Shown here: positions 26,979 to 37,087 of the stretch, in pieces
How the letters are laid out: every line of letters begins with the position of its first letter
Numbering within the stretch: the stretch's first letter is position 1
Source of the DNA: Streptococcus ovis DSM 16829
GTDB lineage: Bacteria > Bacillota > Bacilli > Lactobacillales > Streptococcaceae
DNA length: 64,000 bases
NCBI RefSeq assembly: GCF_000380125.1
Contig: NZ_KB904563.1
Location: 122,323 to 186,322 of the forward strand
Reading direction: 5' to 3'
Translations under genes and position numbers: made by a program
Notes under the pieces: model-generated
Seen by the model: the letters and a program-made list of their open reading frames with translations, nothing else
What the model was told of the DNA's origin: nothing
Database searches by the model: none

Positions 26979-27021
26979 ATAAAAATCTACGATTGCATTC
27001 ACACAACCATAGATTTTTATT
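26979..27021 (-). terminator. tkt terminator
   Basis: AAAAATCTA(T/C)G arms pairing around a central loop, followed by TTTTTATTTTTT on the minus strand. Confidence 0.75.
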
Positions 27022-27025
27022 TTTA

Positions 27026-28996
27026 TTACAAACTATTTACGACTGCAACAACGTTTTCAACTGTGAAGCCATAATTGTCAATGACTGTTTGTGCTGGTGC
27101 TGATGCACCGAACTTATCAATTCCGATCACTTTACCATCAAGACCGACATATTTGTACCAGCTTTGAGTAGCAGCCATTTCAATCGCTACACGACGACGA
27201 ACGGCATTTGGTAGGATTTCTTCTTTGTAAGCTGCGTCTTGTGCATCAAAGAGTTCTGTTGATGGAACGGATACGACACGGACTTTTGTTCCAGCCGCTT
27301 CCAATTCTTTGGCAGCTTTGACAGCCAAGTTGACTTCTGAACCTGATGCAATAAGGATGGTATCGAAACCTTCTGCTTCATAAACGACATAAGCACCTTT
27401 GGCAACCTTCGCAAAGTCAGTACCTTTTTCTACTGTCAAGTTTTGACGAGTCAGGACAAGGGCTGTTGGCGTTGAAGGGCTGTTGACAGCTAAATGCCAA
27501 GCTGCTTGCGTTTCACGCGCATCTGCTGGACGAAGAACGTTCAGGTTAGGCATTGCCCGAAGTCCTGCTAAGTGTTCGATTGGTTCATGAGTTGGACCAT
27601 CCTCACCAACGGCAATAGAGTCATGAGTAAAGACATAGGTCACTGGAAGTCCTTGAAGGGCTGACAAACGCACTGCTGCTTTCACATAGTCTGAGAAGAC
27701 GAAGAATGTACCACCGTAAACACGAAGTCCTCCGTGAAGAGCCATTCCGTTCAAGACAGTTCCCATTGCAAACTCACGCACACCAAATTGAATATTGCGG
27801 TTGAGTGGATTTGCAGCATCTTGAAGACCGTCTGACTTGATGTAAGTCATGTTTGAATGTGCCAAGTCTGCTGAACCACCGAGGAAGGTTGGTAATTTCT
27901 CTGCAATCACATTCAAGGCATCTTGTGAAGAATTACGGGTCGCTTGTGAGAAGCCATCTTCCAATGCTGGGAAGTCTTCTGGCGTAATCGTTACAGGGTC
28001 TTTGCCTGCAAGGATAGCAGCTACTTCTGCACCTTCTTCTGGGAATCTCGCTTGATAGTCTGCCACTAATTTTTCCCAAGTAGCATAAGCTGACGCACCA
28101 CGATCGGCTACATTTGTTTTGAAGTCTGCATATACTTCTTCTGGAATTTCAAATGGTGCATAGTCCCATCCAAGATTTTCACGAGCCCCAGCTGTTTCTT
28201 CGTCACCCAATGGCGCACCGTGAACCGCATTTGTACCACCCTTAGTAGGTGCACCATGACCGATAACAGTTTTCACTTCAATCAGAGATGGCTTGCCAGC
28301 TTTTTTCGCTGTTTCAACAGCAGCGTAGATAGCATCTACATCTGTTCCATCTTCTACAAGCGCTGTATGCCAACCATAGGCTTCATAACGAGCCCGGACG
28401 TTTTCCACAAGAGCATCATCTGTGCTTCCATCCAAACAGATATTGTTTGAATCATAGAGAACGATGAGTTTATCTAATTGTTGAAGTCCGGCATAGGAAG
28501 CTGCTTCACCTGATACACCTTCCATGAAGTCCCCATCACCTGCAATCACATAAGTATAGTGGTCGAAGATTGGGAAGCCTTCTTTATTGTATTTTGCAGC
28601 GAGAAAACGTTCTGCCTGCGCAAAACCAACCGCTGTTGAAATCCCTTGACCAAGAGGACCAGAGGTCGCATCCACACCTGCTGTATGGCCAAATTCTGGG
28701 TGACCTGGTGTCTTAGAGCCCCATTGACGGAAACTCTTGATTTCGTCCATTGATACATCTTCAAAACCTGACAAATGAAGCAAAGCATATAGCAACATAG
28801 ATCCGTGTCCAGCTGATAAAACAAAACGGTCACGATTGATCCAGTTTGGTACGGCTGGATTGATATGCATTTCTTTCGTAAATAGAGTGTAAGCCATTGG
28901 AGCTGCACCCATGACCACACCTGGGTGACCTGATTTTGCTTTATTGATAGCATCAACACCCAAGAAACGAATAGCATTGACTGATAAATTTGACAT
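27026..28996 (-). CDS. tkt: Transketolase
   Basis: A 656-aa thiamine diphosphate enzyme of the non-oxidative pentose phosphate pathway, moving two-carbon units between xylulose-5-P and aldose phosphates. The ThDP motif is GDGDFMEGVSGEA (about 152-164); catalytic histidines lie in SAGHGSMLLYA and VHGAPLG; the pyrimidine domain shows DSIAVGEDGPTHEP. Monocistronic: sigma-A promoter, RBS AAAGGAGG and own terminator. It links the ascorbate-derived xylulose-5-P of the ula genes to glycolysis. Confidence 0.96.
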   Translation of the reverse strand: MSNLSVNAIRFLGVDAINKAKSGHPGVVMGAAPMAYTLFTKEMHINPAVPNWINRDRFVLSAGHGSMLLYALLHLSGFEDVSMDEIKSFRQWGSKTPGHPEFGHTAGVDATSGPLGQGISTAVGFAQAERFLAAKYNKEGFPIFDHYTYVIAGDGDFMEGVSGEAASYAGLQQLDKLIVLYDSNNICLDGSTDDALVENVRARYEAYGWHTALVEDGTDVDAIYAAVETAKKAGKPSLIEVKTVIGHGAPTKGGTNAVHGAPLGDEETAGARENLGWDYAPFEIPEEVYADFKTNVADRGASAYATWEKLVADYQARFPEEGAEVAAILAGKDPVTITPEDFPALEDGFSQATRNSSQDALNVIAEKLPTFLGGSADLAHSNMTYIKSDGLQDAANPLNRNIQFGVREFAMGTVLNGMALHGGLRVYGGTFFVFSDYVKAAVRLSALQGLPVTYVFTHDSIAVGEDGPTHEPIEHLAGLRAMPNLNVLRPADARETQAAWHLAVNSPSTPTALVLTRQNLTVEKGTDFAKVAKGAYVVYEAEGFDTILIASGSEVNLAVKAAKELEAAGTKVRVVSVPSTELFDAQDAAYKEEILPNAVRRRVAIEMAATQSWYKYVGLDGKVIGIDKFGASAPAQTVIDNYGFTVENVVAVVNSL

Positions 28997-29022
28997 AGTT
29001 TCCTCCTTTTATTCAATACCTT

Positions 29023-29052
29023 ATTATAACATAAAACGCTTACCATTGTCAG
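29023..29052 (-). promoter_or_regulatory. tkt promoter
   Basis: CTGACA, 18-bp spacer, TATAAT on the minus strand, 26 bp before the ATG. Confidence 0.7.
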
Positions 29053-29062
29053 TTTTCGGTTA

Positions 29063-29096
29063 GAAAAACTCCCCATATCTACTTGGACATGGGGAG
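29063..29096 (-). terminator. Terminator of the galactitol-type operon
   Basis: Stem CTCCCCAT / ATGGGGAG followed by TTTTT on the minus strand, after the dehydrogenase gene. Confidence 0.88.
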
Positions 29097-29108
29097 AAGT
29101 AACTACAC

Positions 29109-30170
29109 TTAAAATTCACCTGGATTTGACTCAATAAGAACTTTGTATTCCTTACCACCCATGACAGACTCAAAAGCTGCTCGCCATTCTTCCAATGGAA
29201 ATTTCTTTGTAATCATCTTGTCAATATTGATGGCTCCGCTATCCAACAAGTGAATGGCGATTGGCCAGTCAAATGGATTTTGTGAACGACTGCCCACGTA
29301 TTCAATTTCACGTTGAATGATCGAGTTTGTATCTAATTCGACATGATGTTTAGCAAATAGTCCGACCTGAACAAAACGACCACGTTTTTTCATCAATTTT
29401 AACACTTGATTGACAGCCGGAACCGCACCTGAGGCATCGTAGGCTTTATCTACTCCATAACCGTCAGTATATTGCATTACAATCGCTTCTAGGTCTTCTG
29501 TCAACGTATCAACGACTACGTCTGCACCTAATTCTTTAGCAAAAGCGAGGCGCTCAGCATCTTGAGTAATCCCCGTCATGATGACAAAAGCACCTACATG
29601 TTTTGCAATCTGCAACAAGAGCAAGCCGATTGGTCCAGGGCCCATGATGATGATTTTATCATGTAGGGTTAACTGACTCTTTTGGTACATGGCATGCACA
29701 CAACAAGCCAACGGCTCTGTCATAGCAGCACCTTCATAGCTAAGCGTATCTGGCAAGATATGGACACTTTCTTCACGTGTCATCACATAGTTTGCCATGG
29801 AGCCATTTTGTTGTGAACCAATGCCTTTGCGTTTCATAGCAAGATTATACAAACGATCATGAGTATAAATATCAGTACTAGTTTCAAAAGTCGTTTCACT
29901 TGTTACGCGATCACCGACTTTTACTTTTGTAACCTTATCACCAACTGCAACCACTTCCCCAGCAAATTCATGACCTAAAACTACTGGTTCTGTTGGATTA
30001 ATATATTCTCCCTTAAATGTATGAATATCTGAACCACAAATTCCTGTAAAAGCCACTTTAATAAGAACCTTATCATCGGCAATTTTAGGAACATCTAATT
30101 CATAAAAGTCCATTTGATCATATCCAGGTGCTGTTTTAAAGACACCCATCATTTTTTCTGGAATTGTCAT
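29109..30170 (-). CDS. Zinc-dependent polyol (galactitol-1-phosphate 5-dehydrogenase-like) dehydrogenase
   Basis: A 353-aa medium-chain dehydrogenase of the sorbitol/galactitol dehydrogenase group. The catalytic zinc ligands are in GICGSDIH (Cys) and GHEFAGEV (His-Glu), and the NAD-binding fold in IIMGPGPIGLLL. The structural-zinc cysteine cluster is absent, the lobe region instead reading TSETTFETSTDIYTHDRLYN. Last gene of a PTS operon with GatC-, GatB- and GatA-like genes, so it likely oxidises the imported polyol phosphate. Galactitol is the family guess; other polyols are possible. Confidence 0.8.
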   Translation of the reverse strand: MTIPEKMMGVFKTAPGYDQMDFYELDVPKIADDKVLIKVAFTGICGSDIHTFKGEYINPTEPVVLGHEFAGEVVAVGDKVTKVKVGDRVTSETTFETSTDIYTHDRLYNLAMKRKGIGSQQNGSMANYVMTREESVHILPDTLSYEGAAMTEPLACCVHAMYQKSQLTLHDKIIIMGPGPIGLLLLQIAKHVGAFVIMTGITQDAERLAFAKELGADVVVDTLTEDLEAIVMQYTDGYGVDKAYDASGAVPAVNQVLKLMKKRGRFVQVGLFAKHHVELDTNSIIQREIEYVGSRSQNPFDWPIAIHLLDSGAINIDKMITKKFPLEEWRAAFESVMGGKEYKVLIESNPGEF

Positions 30171-30216
30171 TTTTATACCTCTTTTTATTCATTAAAACTG
30201 ATATTCACCTAAAGTT

Positions 30217-30249
30217 TTCCCTGGTAACAATCAATTTATTACTAGGGAA
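30217..30249 (-). other. Intercistronic hairpin between EIIC and dehydrogenase genes
   Basis: TTCCCTAGTAA / TTACCAGGGAA inverted repeat with one mismatch and an 11-nt loop and no T run. It may stabilise the upstream transcript or set relative expression rather than terminate. Confidence 0.5.
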
Positions 30250-30261
30250 GTATATTATGGT

Positions 30262-31530
30262 TTAAAATACTGAATTATATACTTCGGCAAGTTTCAAGAA
30301 AATCCAGTTGAGCAAGTTACCACCTGTATCAAAGTTTGAAATTTGTGATGCCCCTTCTGGGAATTCAATGATACCATTCGCCATTTGTGTCATAGCAGGT
30401 GCGTAGTCGGTTGCCATCCAAAGTGCAAATGTGATGACGACTGTCAATGTCAATACAGACTGAAGGATATTTCCTTTACGGAATGGCACAACCATTGATG
30501 CAAAAAATGGAATCGTAGCCAAGTCTGCAAATGGCAATACACGGTTTCCAGGAAGTATAATTGCGATAAAGAGTGTGATTGGCACCATCAATAAACCTGT
30601 TGAAAGAGCAGCTGGAGCACCTGTCGCCAAAGCCGCATCCATACCGAGGTAGATTTCACGATCGCCATAACGTTTTTGAAGCATATCACGAGCAGCTTCT
30701 TGAATTGGAATCAGACCTTCCATCAAGATTTTAACCATACGTGGAAGCAAGAACATGATACCTGCCATTGTCATTGAGGTTTGAAGAATACCTGTGATAT
30801 CGTATCCAGCAAGGATTGCAAGAAGAGCACCGATAAGGAAGCCCATAATCATTGGTTCACCAAATACACCAAAATGTTTTTGGATTGTTTCTGGGTCTGC
30901 ATCAATATCTTTGATGAATGGGATTTTCCCAATCAACCAACCAACTGGAATACCGATAAGGGCATAACCTTGGGCAGAACCAGTTGAAATAGAAACACCT
31001 TCCAAGCCATAATAGTCTTGAATTACTGGAGCAGTTTTATCCGCCACAATTTGAACGATAATAGTGTAGATAACACCACAGAAGATACCAAAGAAGAAAT
31101 TACCTGTTACAACATAACCCGTCGCTGCTGCTGCGCTCATGTGCCAGTAGTTCCAGATATCAATGTTGAGTGTTTTTGTCCAGTTCAAAGCAAGCATCAC
31201 CAAGTTTACTACCAAGATAACTGGAATCATTACAGCAGCAATTGGTTGCGCCCAAGTTGCTGCTGATACAGCTGGCCAACCAGCATCAATGATGGTCAAA
31301 TCAAGCCCCATACGCTCTACCATCGCTTGTGCAGCTGGTCCAACACTATCACCAAGAAGGCCGGTTACCAAACCGATACCAATCATACCAATACCAACTG
31401 TCATCCCTGATACAATAGCATCTTTCACCTTCACTCGGAATACGAGTGCTAAAACGAAAATGATAATTGGAAGAACTACACTAGAGCCCATTCCTAGAAT
31501 AGTCTGAACGATATTATTTAATGCATCCAT
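30262..31530 (-). CDS. PTS galactitol-type transporter subunit IIC
   Basis: A 422-aa membrane permease of the EIIC-GAT family with about ten or eleven helices. It starts in the typical way (MDALNNIVQTILGMGSSVVLPI) and carries family-like blocks such as GVSISTGSAQGYALIGIPVGW and ATGAPAALSTGLLM. It forms the substrate channel for a galactitol-family polyol, phosphorylated by the EIIA and EIIB proteins encoded just upstream. RBS AAAAAGGAG. The substrate is not certain. Confidence 0.88.
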   Translation of the reverse strand: MDALNNIVQTILGMGSSVVLPIIIFVLALVFRVKVKDAIVSGMTVGIGMIGIGLVTGLLGDSVGPAAQAMVERMGLDLTIIDAGWPAVSAATWAQPIAAVMIPVILVVNLVMLALNWTKTLNIDIWNYWHMSAAAATGYVVTGNFFFGIFCGVIYTIIVQIVADKTAPVIQDYYGLEGVSISTGSAQGYALIGIPVGWLIGKIPFIKDIDADPETIQKHFGVFGEPMIMGFLIGALLAILAGYDITGILQTSMTMAGIMFLLPRMVKILMEGLIPIQEAARDMLQKRYGDREIYLGMDAALATGAPAALSTGLLMVPITLFIAIILPGNRVLPFADLATIPFFASMVVPFRKGNILQSVLTLTVVITFALWMATDYAPAMTQMANGIIEFPEGASQISNFDTGGNLLNWIFLKLAEVYNSVF

Positions 31531-31568
31531 TGACTGATCTCCTTTTTTAAAAATATTGTTTCCTAAAT

Positions 31569-31862
31569 TTATTTCGCTTGAATTTTAGCAACTTCTTCTA
31601 AAATCTGTGCTTCAACTCTATCTTGACCAATACCTGTCAAGAAAGCCATTGCTTTTACAGCTGGGATACGGTATTCAGTTGGGAGCATCGTTGTTGTAAT
31701 CAACAAATCTGCTTGATCCTGTTTTGCTGCCGCTTCAGCAATCTTAATTTGAATAAATTGTGCATCGATATTGTTCCGTTTGAACAAATCTTCAATTTTT
31801 TTCATTACAACTGTAGAAGTTGCAATCCCTGCGCCACATGCTACGAGTACTCTGACTGCCAT
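31569..31862 (-). CDS. PTS galactitol-type EIIB
   Basis: A 97-aa cytosolic phosphocarrier. The phosphocysteine is Cys9 in the loop VACGAGIATSTV, as in GatB. It accepts phosphate from the EIIA encoded immediately upstream and passes it to the polyol bound by EIIC. It sits 13 bp after EIIA and 38 bp before EIIC. Confidence 0.9.
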   Translation of the reverse strand: MAVRVLVACGAGIATSTVVMKKIEDLFKRNNIDAQFIQIKIAEAAAKQDQADLLITTTMLPTEYRIPAVKAMAFLTGIGQDRVEAQILEEVAKIQAK

Positions 31863-31875
31863 AACATTTCTCCTT

Positions 31876-32352
31876 TTATAAATTATTTTTGTTTACGATA
31901 GTAATGACATCATCTGACGATGTCGCCGCTAAGATTTCCTTCAATAATTCTTCATTCTGAAGGAGTCCCATCAATGATTGGAGCATTTCCAATTGAGCAT
32001 GAGGTTGATTTAAACCAAGGACAAAGACCAATCTTGCCAGCACTGTCACATTGATATCTTCCATGCTTTGAAAAGCTACTGGTTCACGATTGACCACTAC
32101 TGCTACGAATTCCTCTAGGACACATTCAGCGTCAGTATGAGGAATTGCTACTCCTAAATTCTCCAATTGAATACCTGTCGGGAAGGTTGCTTCACGTTCC
32201 TTTACACGTGTTAAGAAATCCTCACGAACCCGACCTTCTACCAAAGCAACGTCATAAACAGCTTGAAAAAGCTCACCGCTATTGGCATACTGGTCTTGGG
32301 TAAAGATTAATTTATCTGTAAGATAATTGGACAATTTAATAGATTCTGACAT
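31876..32352 (-). CDS. PTS EIIA (mannitol/fructose-type fold, galactitol operon)
   Basis: A 158-aa cytosolic phosphotransferase subunit of the PTS_EIIA_2 family. The active-site histidine is in VAIPHTDAEC at about residue 68. It takes phosphate from HPr and gives it to EIIB, and probably also modulates the PRD regulator encoded upstream. First transport gene of the operon, 26 bp after the regulator, RBS AAAGGAG. Confidence 0.9.
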   Translation of the reverse strand: MSESIKLSNYLTDKLIFTQDQYANSGELFQAVYDVALVEGRVREDFLTRVKEREATFPTGIQLENLGVAIPHTDAECVLEEFVAVVVNREPVAFQSMEDINVTVLARLVFVLGLNQPHAQLEMLQSLMGLLQNEELLKEILAATSSDDVITIVNKNNL

Positions 32353-32378
32353 AATAATCTCCTTTCTGTTTCATTACT

Positions 32379-34310
32379 TTATAATCGCTCAATAAATTCT
32401 GCCTTTGTCCGACTTTGCGAGAGTGCTTCAATATAGGGCTCGCTGTCAATTTTTGAATACAAACCAATTAGAGCTTTTTTATAAAATTCTTCATCATTTT
32501 CAGCAATGGCAATTAGGGCCACTACACTGATTAAATTCTCCCCCCACTGAATAGGTTTCTCTAAAGTCATCATGACCAACTGAGATTCCTTAACTGTAGT
32601 AGGATCTGCGTGCGGAAGAGCAATCCCCGTATAAAGACTAGTGCTTCCCAATTTTTCTCTAGCTAATACCGAATGTAAAAACTCATGATTCTTACGATTC
32701 TTTGCTGTAGTCTGTCTGACCATAGCTCCAATACACTCTTCTACCGTTCGGTAAGATTGATTAAGAAGGATATTATCCTTTAGTAAATCTAGAATCACAG
32801 ACTTAGAAAAGACAGTACTATCATGGATAGCTGATAACATATTGCGATTCCCTTGAGTCAGACTTGCATACTTTCTTTGAATAAGCTCCATTTCCCGACT
32901 AGTCACAATCGGACTAACCTGAATATAAGGCTTTGGAAAAGCTTCTAACTGTATGGAACTAATCACCAAATCTGCTTGTTCAATTTTCTCAGGAGTAAGC
33001 TCCTTCAAATCAATATTCATCAGATTATCAAAAGTAGAAATCGTCCTTCGTAAAGAACTCATAATCAATTCAGATGTCGCCAGTCCATGCGGGCAAATTA
33101 CATAGATATTGAGAGGACGACTCATCTTCTCTACCGATATCTCAAAATAAATGGTGAGAAAAGCAATTTCTGCATCTACTAATTTCACATCATATGTTTC
33201 AGAAAATACTTTTGATGCCAACCAAACCATATAATAGAGAACGCTATACCGTGACTTAATGTCTTCGGTAATCTGATTCTTGATGTTGATCCCACTCTTT
33301 AGACGATAAATCATAGGTTGGATATGATTGACCAACATCCGAAACAGGTGGTCATCCTGCGCAAAATCCACACCTGACAGTTGCCCGATTCGATTGATGA
33401 ATTTCCGAACGGTTTGCTCTATATCAGACTGTCTAACTGTTTGATTTTCGTAGCCTACAGATAAAAGGGTGTAACAGATATTTCGAATCTCTACGTCCTG
33501 AAGATGTGACATTGCAATTTTGCTACTCTTACTGAGCAACTCTCCCGCGATGATATAAACTTCATATTGTTGTAAATCCTTGACAATTACGGTAGAAGGC
33601 TCATCCGATATAATATGTCCACTTAGGTACCGATTACTACTAATCAGTAAATCTAACACAAGATAGATACTATACTGCTCAGCCGTCTTGAAATGATAGA
33701 TACTAGAGAAGGATTGAACATTTTTTATCGTTGCACAAATCTCTTCTCTTTCAAAAAAGGTATCCAAACTACCTTCTTCAACCTTCTGATAACTTAAATC
33801 AAAATGTTGAATGAGATAATTTCTAAAAAATCGACGAACACTTTCTTCTTTAGCCGATAGATAAACCTGTCCACTTTTTCTGACTAGTTGAATATCGTAA
33901 GAAGAAAGTTGCTGTTCAATTCGCTCTAAATCTCGTCGGATAGACGCCTCACTGATATAATGGGTTGTCGACCAATCTAAGATATCCAACTCTCCAGTTT
34001 CTAAGATCAGTTTCTTTAGAATATCACAATCCCTTTGAAACTGAGAAGTTTCATCTACTTGATCATATTGTTGTGTTTCAATTAGTTGTAAGATTGTTCG
34101 TTTCTCATCCGGTGATACGTTCAACCGTACTCCCTTTCGAGGTTTTCTCTCAATCTCTACTCCAACTGGTCGCAACTGGTCATTGATGACAGCCAGGTCT
34201 GAGTAGGCTGTCTTTGTCGAGATACCATACTTATCAGAAAGTTCCTGCCCCGTCATGTAGTCTGAATCAGAAAGTAGGTCCCGAAGAATATTATTTTGTC
34301 TTTTGTTCAA
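32379..34310 (-). CDS. BglG/MtlR-type PRD regulator of the galactitol-type operon
   Basis: A 643-aa multidomain activator: N-terminal HTH domains (about residues 1-130, MTGQELSDKYGISTKTAYSDL), two PRDs (about 180-400), an EIIB-like domain (NIYVICPHGLATSELIMSSL) and a C-terminal EIIA domain with the histidine in IALPHADPTT. Phosphorylation by HPr and EII proteins would set its activity by substrate availability. It begins with TTG, placed six bases after a perfect GGAGG. First gene of the operon, divergent from xfp. Confidence 0.88.
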   Translation of the reverse strand: MNKRQNNILRDLLSDSDYMTGQELSDKYGISTKTAYSDLAVINDQLRPVGVEIERKPRKGVRLNVSPDEKRTILQLIETQQYDQVDETSQFQRDCDILKKLILETGELDILDWSTTHYISEASIRRDLERIEQQLSSYDIQLVRKSGQVYLSAKEESVRRFFRNYLIQHFDLSYQKVEEGSLDTFFEREEICATIKNVQSFSSIYHFKTAEQYSIYLVLDLLISSNRYLSGHIISDEPSTVIVKDLQQYEVYIIAGELLSKSSKIAMSHLQDVEIRNICYTLLSVGYENQTVRQSDIEQTVRKFINRIGQLSGVDFAQDDHLFRMLVNHIQPMIYRLKSGINIKNQITEDIKSRYSVLYYMVWLASKVFSETYDVKLVDAEIAFLTIYFEISVEKMSRPLNIYVICPHGLATSELIMSSLRRTISTFDNLMNIDLKELTPEKIEQADLVISSIQLEAFPKPYIQVSPIVTSREMELIQRKYASLTQGNRNMLSAIHDSTVFSKSVILDLLKDNILLNQSYRTVEECIGAMVRQTTAKNRKNHEFLHSVLAREKLGSTSLYTGIALPHADPTTVKESQLVMMTLEKPIQWGENLISVVALIAIAENDEEFYKKALIGLYSKIDSEPYIEALSQSRTKAEFIERL

Positions 34311-34339
34311 ATTCTACCTCCTTCACTTGCTACAAGGTC

Positions 34340-34368
34340 ATTGTATTACAACCGCTTACAAAACAAAA
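34340..34368 (-). promoter_or_regulatory. Promoter of the galactitol-type operon with a cre-like site
   Basis: TTTTGT, 17-bp spacer and TACAAT on the minus strand. The spacer (34346-34361) is TTGTAAGCGGTTGTAA, which matches the CcpA cre consensus WTGNNARCGNWWWCAW at all but two fixed positions. Confidence 0.5.
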
Positions 34369-34376
34369 GTCAACTT

Positions 34377-34398
34377 ACTTCCACATTAATCTGGAAGT
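34377..34398. promoter_or_regulatory. Inverted repeat upstream of the galactitol-type promoter
   Basis: ACTTCCA-N8-TGGAAGT, a perfect 7-bp inverted repeat 9 bp upstream of the -35 box, at a position suited to an activator such as the PRD regulator. Confidence 0.45.
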
Positions 34399-34509
34399 TC
34401 TGAAAAAAATGACAGCTTCCCAAAAAAGACGCTGGAAAATCTATTATATAATAAGTTTTCTGTTTTTTTCAGAAATTTTTTTGCGTTATTTTACACGTTT
34501 TTTCACATT

Positions 34510-34538
34510 TTGACTGTCAAAATGAAAAATGGTATATT
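34510..34538 (+). promoter_or_regulatory. xfp promoter
   Basis: TTGACT, 17-bp spacer, TATATT, about 41 bp before the xfp start codon. Confidence 0.8.
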
Positions 34539-34579
34539 CTACTTGTGAAAAAAATTACATTCAAAAAGGAGTCTTTATT

Positions 34580-36964
34580 ATGACCACACACTTTGATTCA
34601 CAGGAGTATTTGAAAAAAGTCGATGCCTGGTGGCGAGCAGCCAACTACATCTCTGCTGCCCAAATGTATCTAAAAGATAACCCACTCTTAAAACGTGAAG
34701 TCGTCGAAAATGATTTGAAAGCTCACCCAATCGGACACTGGGGAACTGTTCCTGGACAAAACTTCATCTACGCACATTTAAACCGTGCTATTAATAAATA
34801 CGATGCCGATATGTTCTATATTGAAGGACCTGGTCACGGTGGACAAGTCATGGTATCCAACTCCTACCTGGATGGTTCCTACACAGAGTTGAATCCAAAC
34901 ATTCCTCAAACAGAAGAAGGTTTCAAACAACTATGTAAAATCTTCTCATTCCCAGGAGGTATCGCTTCTCACGCAGCGCCTGAAACACCAGGTTCGATCC
35001 ATGAAGGAGGAGAGTTAGGATACGCTCTTTCTCACGCAGCTGGTGCCATTCTTGATAACCCAGACACGATTGCCGCAACTGTTATCGGTGATGGGGAAGC
35101 TGAAACTGGACCACTCATGGCTGGTTGGTTCGCCAATACCTTTATCAACCCAGTCAATGATGGAGCTGTCCTTCCTATCCTCTACTTAAATGGTGGTAAA
35201 ATCCACAACCCAACCATTCTAGAACGTAAAACAGATGAAGAACTAGACCTCTTCTTCCGTGGTCTCGGCTGGAAACCAATCTTTGCGGACGTCACTGCTG
35301 TAAGCAAGGACTTTGACGCATCTCACAAACTCTTCGCTGAAAAACTAGACCAAGCGATTGAAGAAATCAAGGCTATTCAAGCAGAAGCTCGTAAAGGTAG
35401 CGCTGAAGAAGCCGTTCAACCAGCTTGGCCTGTATTGGTTGCACGCATTCCAAAAGGTTGGACTGGTCCAGAAAGTTGGGAAGGGACTCCAATCGCAGGT
35501 GGTTGGCGTGCACACCAAGTACCAATCCCAGTAGATTCTCATCACATGGAACACGTAGATGCCCTTCTTGACTGGCTCAAAGGCTATCGTCCTGAAGAAC
35601 TCTTTGATGCAGATGGTCGTCTCCTTCCAGAGATTGCCGAAATCTCACCAAAAGGTGACCGTCGGATGTCCATGAATCCAATCACAAACGCTGGAATCAT
35701 CAAACCAATGGATACAGCTGATTGGAAGAAACACGCATTTGACATTGAAACTCCTGGTGCAATCATGGCACAAGATATGATTGAATTTGGTAAATATGCG
35801 GCTGACCTTGTCGAAGCAAACCCAGATAACTTCCGTATCTTTGGTCCAGATGAAACCAAATCAAACCGTCTTCAAGAAGTCTTCAAGAAAACAAACCGTC
35901 AATGGATGGGACGTCGCGATGCTTCTTATGACGAATGGTTATCACCTGCTGGTCGTGTGATTGACTCACAATTGTCAGAACACCAGGCAGAAGGCCTTCT
36001 TGAAGGTTATGTCTTGACAGGTCGTCATGGATTCTTTGCGTCATATGAATCCTTCTTGCGTGTGGTGGATACAATGGTGACACAGCACTTCAAATGGTTG
36101 CGTAAATCAAAAACACACACAACCTGGCGTAAAAACTACCCAGCCCTTAACTTGATTGCGACATCTACTGTCTTCCAACAAGACCACAATGGATACACTC
36201 ACCAAGATCCAGGTATCCTGACTCACTTGTCAGAAAAAACACCTGAATTTATTCGTGAATACTTGCCTGCCGATGCCAACTCACTTCTTGCAGTGGCAGA
36301 CAAGGCCTTCAAAGACGAAGATGTCATCAACTTGATTGTCACTTCGAAACACCCACGTCCTCAATTCTACTCGAAAGAAGAAGCGGCTGAATTGGTAGAA
36401 AAAGGCTATAAAGTGATTGATTGGGCTTCAACTGTCTCAGCAGATGAAGAGCCAGATGTTGTCTTTGCGGCAGCCGGTACAGAGCCAAACTTGGAAGCTC
36501 TTGCGGCGATTACGATCTTGCACAAGGCCTTCCCAGAACTCAAGATCCGCTTTGTCAATGTTGTCGATATCTTGAAACTTCGCCATCCAGATGTAGACCC
36601 ACGTGGCCTTTCTGATGAAGAGTTTGACAAGGTCTTCACAACTGACAAACCAGTTATCTTTGCCTTCCACGCTTACGAAGGTATGATTCGAGACATCTTC
36701 TTCGCTCGTCAGAACCACAACCTCCGCGTTCATGGTTACCGTGAAAATGGGGATATCACTACACCATTTGATATGCGTGTGATGTCAGAACTGGACCGCT
36801 TCCACTTGGCACAAGATGCGGCAAATGCAGCACTTGGTGCGAAAGCAGCAGATTTCGCAGCCAAGATGGATGAAACAGTCAAATACCACAAAGAATACAT
36901 CCGTGAACACGGTGATGATATTCCTGAAGTACAAAACTGGAAATGGGAAAATGTGAATAAATAA
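34580..36964 (+). CDS. xfp: Xylulose-5-phosphate/fructose-6-phosphate phosphoketolase
   Basis: A 794-aa thiamine diphosphate enzyme that splits xylulose-5-P (or fructose-6-P) with phosphate into acetyl phosphate and glyceraldehyde-3-P (or erythrose-4-P). The phosphoketolase hallmark ThDP motif [14 protein letters not shown] is near residue 180, and the N-terminal block [17 protein letters not shown] is intact. The ATG after AAAAAGGAG is chosen; the frame is open upstream across the promoter. Single gene between a consensus-like promoter and a strong terminator. Divergent from the galactitol-type operon and close to ula, it offers an energy-yielding outlet for ascorbate-derived xylulose-5-P. 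Confidence 0.96.
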   Translation: MTTHFDSQEYLKKVDAWWRAANYISAAQMYLKDNPLLKREVVENDLKAHPIGHWGTVPGQNFIYAHLNRAINKYDADMFYIEGPGHGGQVMVSNSYLDGSYTELNPNIPQTEEGFKQLCKIFSFPGGIASHAAPETPGSIHEGGELGYALSHAAGAILDNPDTIAATVIGDGEAETGPLMAGWFANTFINPVNDGAVLPILYLNGGKIHNPTILERKTDEELDLFFRGLGWKPIFADVTAVSKDFDASHKLFAEKLDQAIEEIKAIQAEARKGSAEEAVQPAWPVLVARIPKGWTGPESWEGTPIAGGWRAHQVPIPVDSHHMEHVDALLDWLKGYRPEELFDADGRLLPEIAEISPKGDRRMSMNPITNAGIIKPMDTADWKKHAFDIETPGAIMAQDMIEFGKYAADLVEANPDNFRIFGPDETKSNRLQEVFKKTNRQWMGRRDASYDEWLSPAGRVIDSQLSEHQAEGLLEGYVLTGRHGFFASYESFLRVVDTMVTQHFKWLRKSKTHTTWRKNYPALNLIATSTVFQQDHNGYTHQDPGILTHLSEKTPEFIREYLPADANSLLAVADKAFKDEDVINLIVTSKHPRPQFYSKEEAAELVEKGYKVIDWASTVSADEEPDVVFAAAGTEPNLEALAAITILHKAFPELKIRFVNVVDILKLRHPDVDPRGLSDEEFDKVFTTDKPVIFAFHAYEGMIRDIFFARQNHNLRVHGYRENGDITTPFDMRVMSELDRFHLAQDAANAALGAKAADFAAKMDETVKYHKEYIREHGDDIPEVQNWKWENVNK

Positions 36965-36999
36965 ATTGTTTCCAATATTCGAATATGGCTACGAGTAAC

Positions 37000-37031
37000 C
37001 GCCTAGATCAACAAATCTAGGCGTTTTTTTT
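37000..37031 (+). terminator. xfp terminator
   Basis: Perfect 9-bp stem CGCCTAGAT / ATCTAGGCG followed by eight T. Confidence 0.93.
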
Positions 37032-37035
37032 AAAT

Positions 37036-37067
37036 AGAAAAAGACAGGCAACAATCACTGCCTGTCT
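37036..37067 (-). terminator. satB terminator
   Basis: Perfect 9-bp stem AGACAGGCA / TGCCTGTCT with TTTTTC after it on the minus strand. Confidence 0.9.
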
Positions 37068-37087
37068 CATTTTTGAGAATCTGTTTC

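Noticed and set aside
29029-29046. cre site in the tkt promoter (TGGTAAGCGTTTTATG)
   Set aside because: One base too long between TG and CG to fit the consensus, and the right half is poor.
28546-29076. 176-aa minus-strand reading frame overlapping tkt
   Set aside because: It is an out-of-frame shadow of the highly conserved transketolase N-terminus, with atypical composition and no RBS.
34454-34478. CodY box between the galactitol-type and xfp promoters
   Set aside because: TTTTTTCAGAAATTT has three mismatches in a very AT-rich stretch, so chance is a good explanation.
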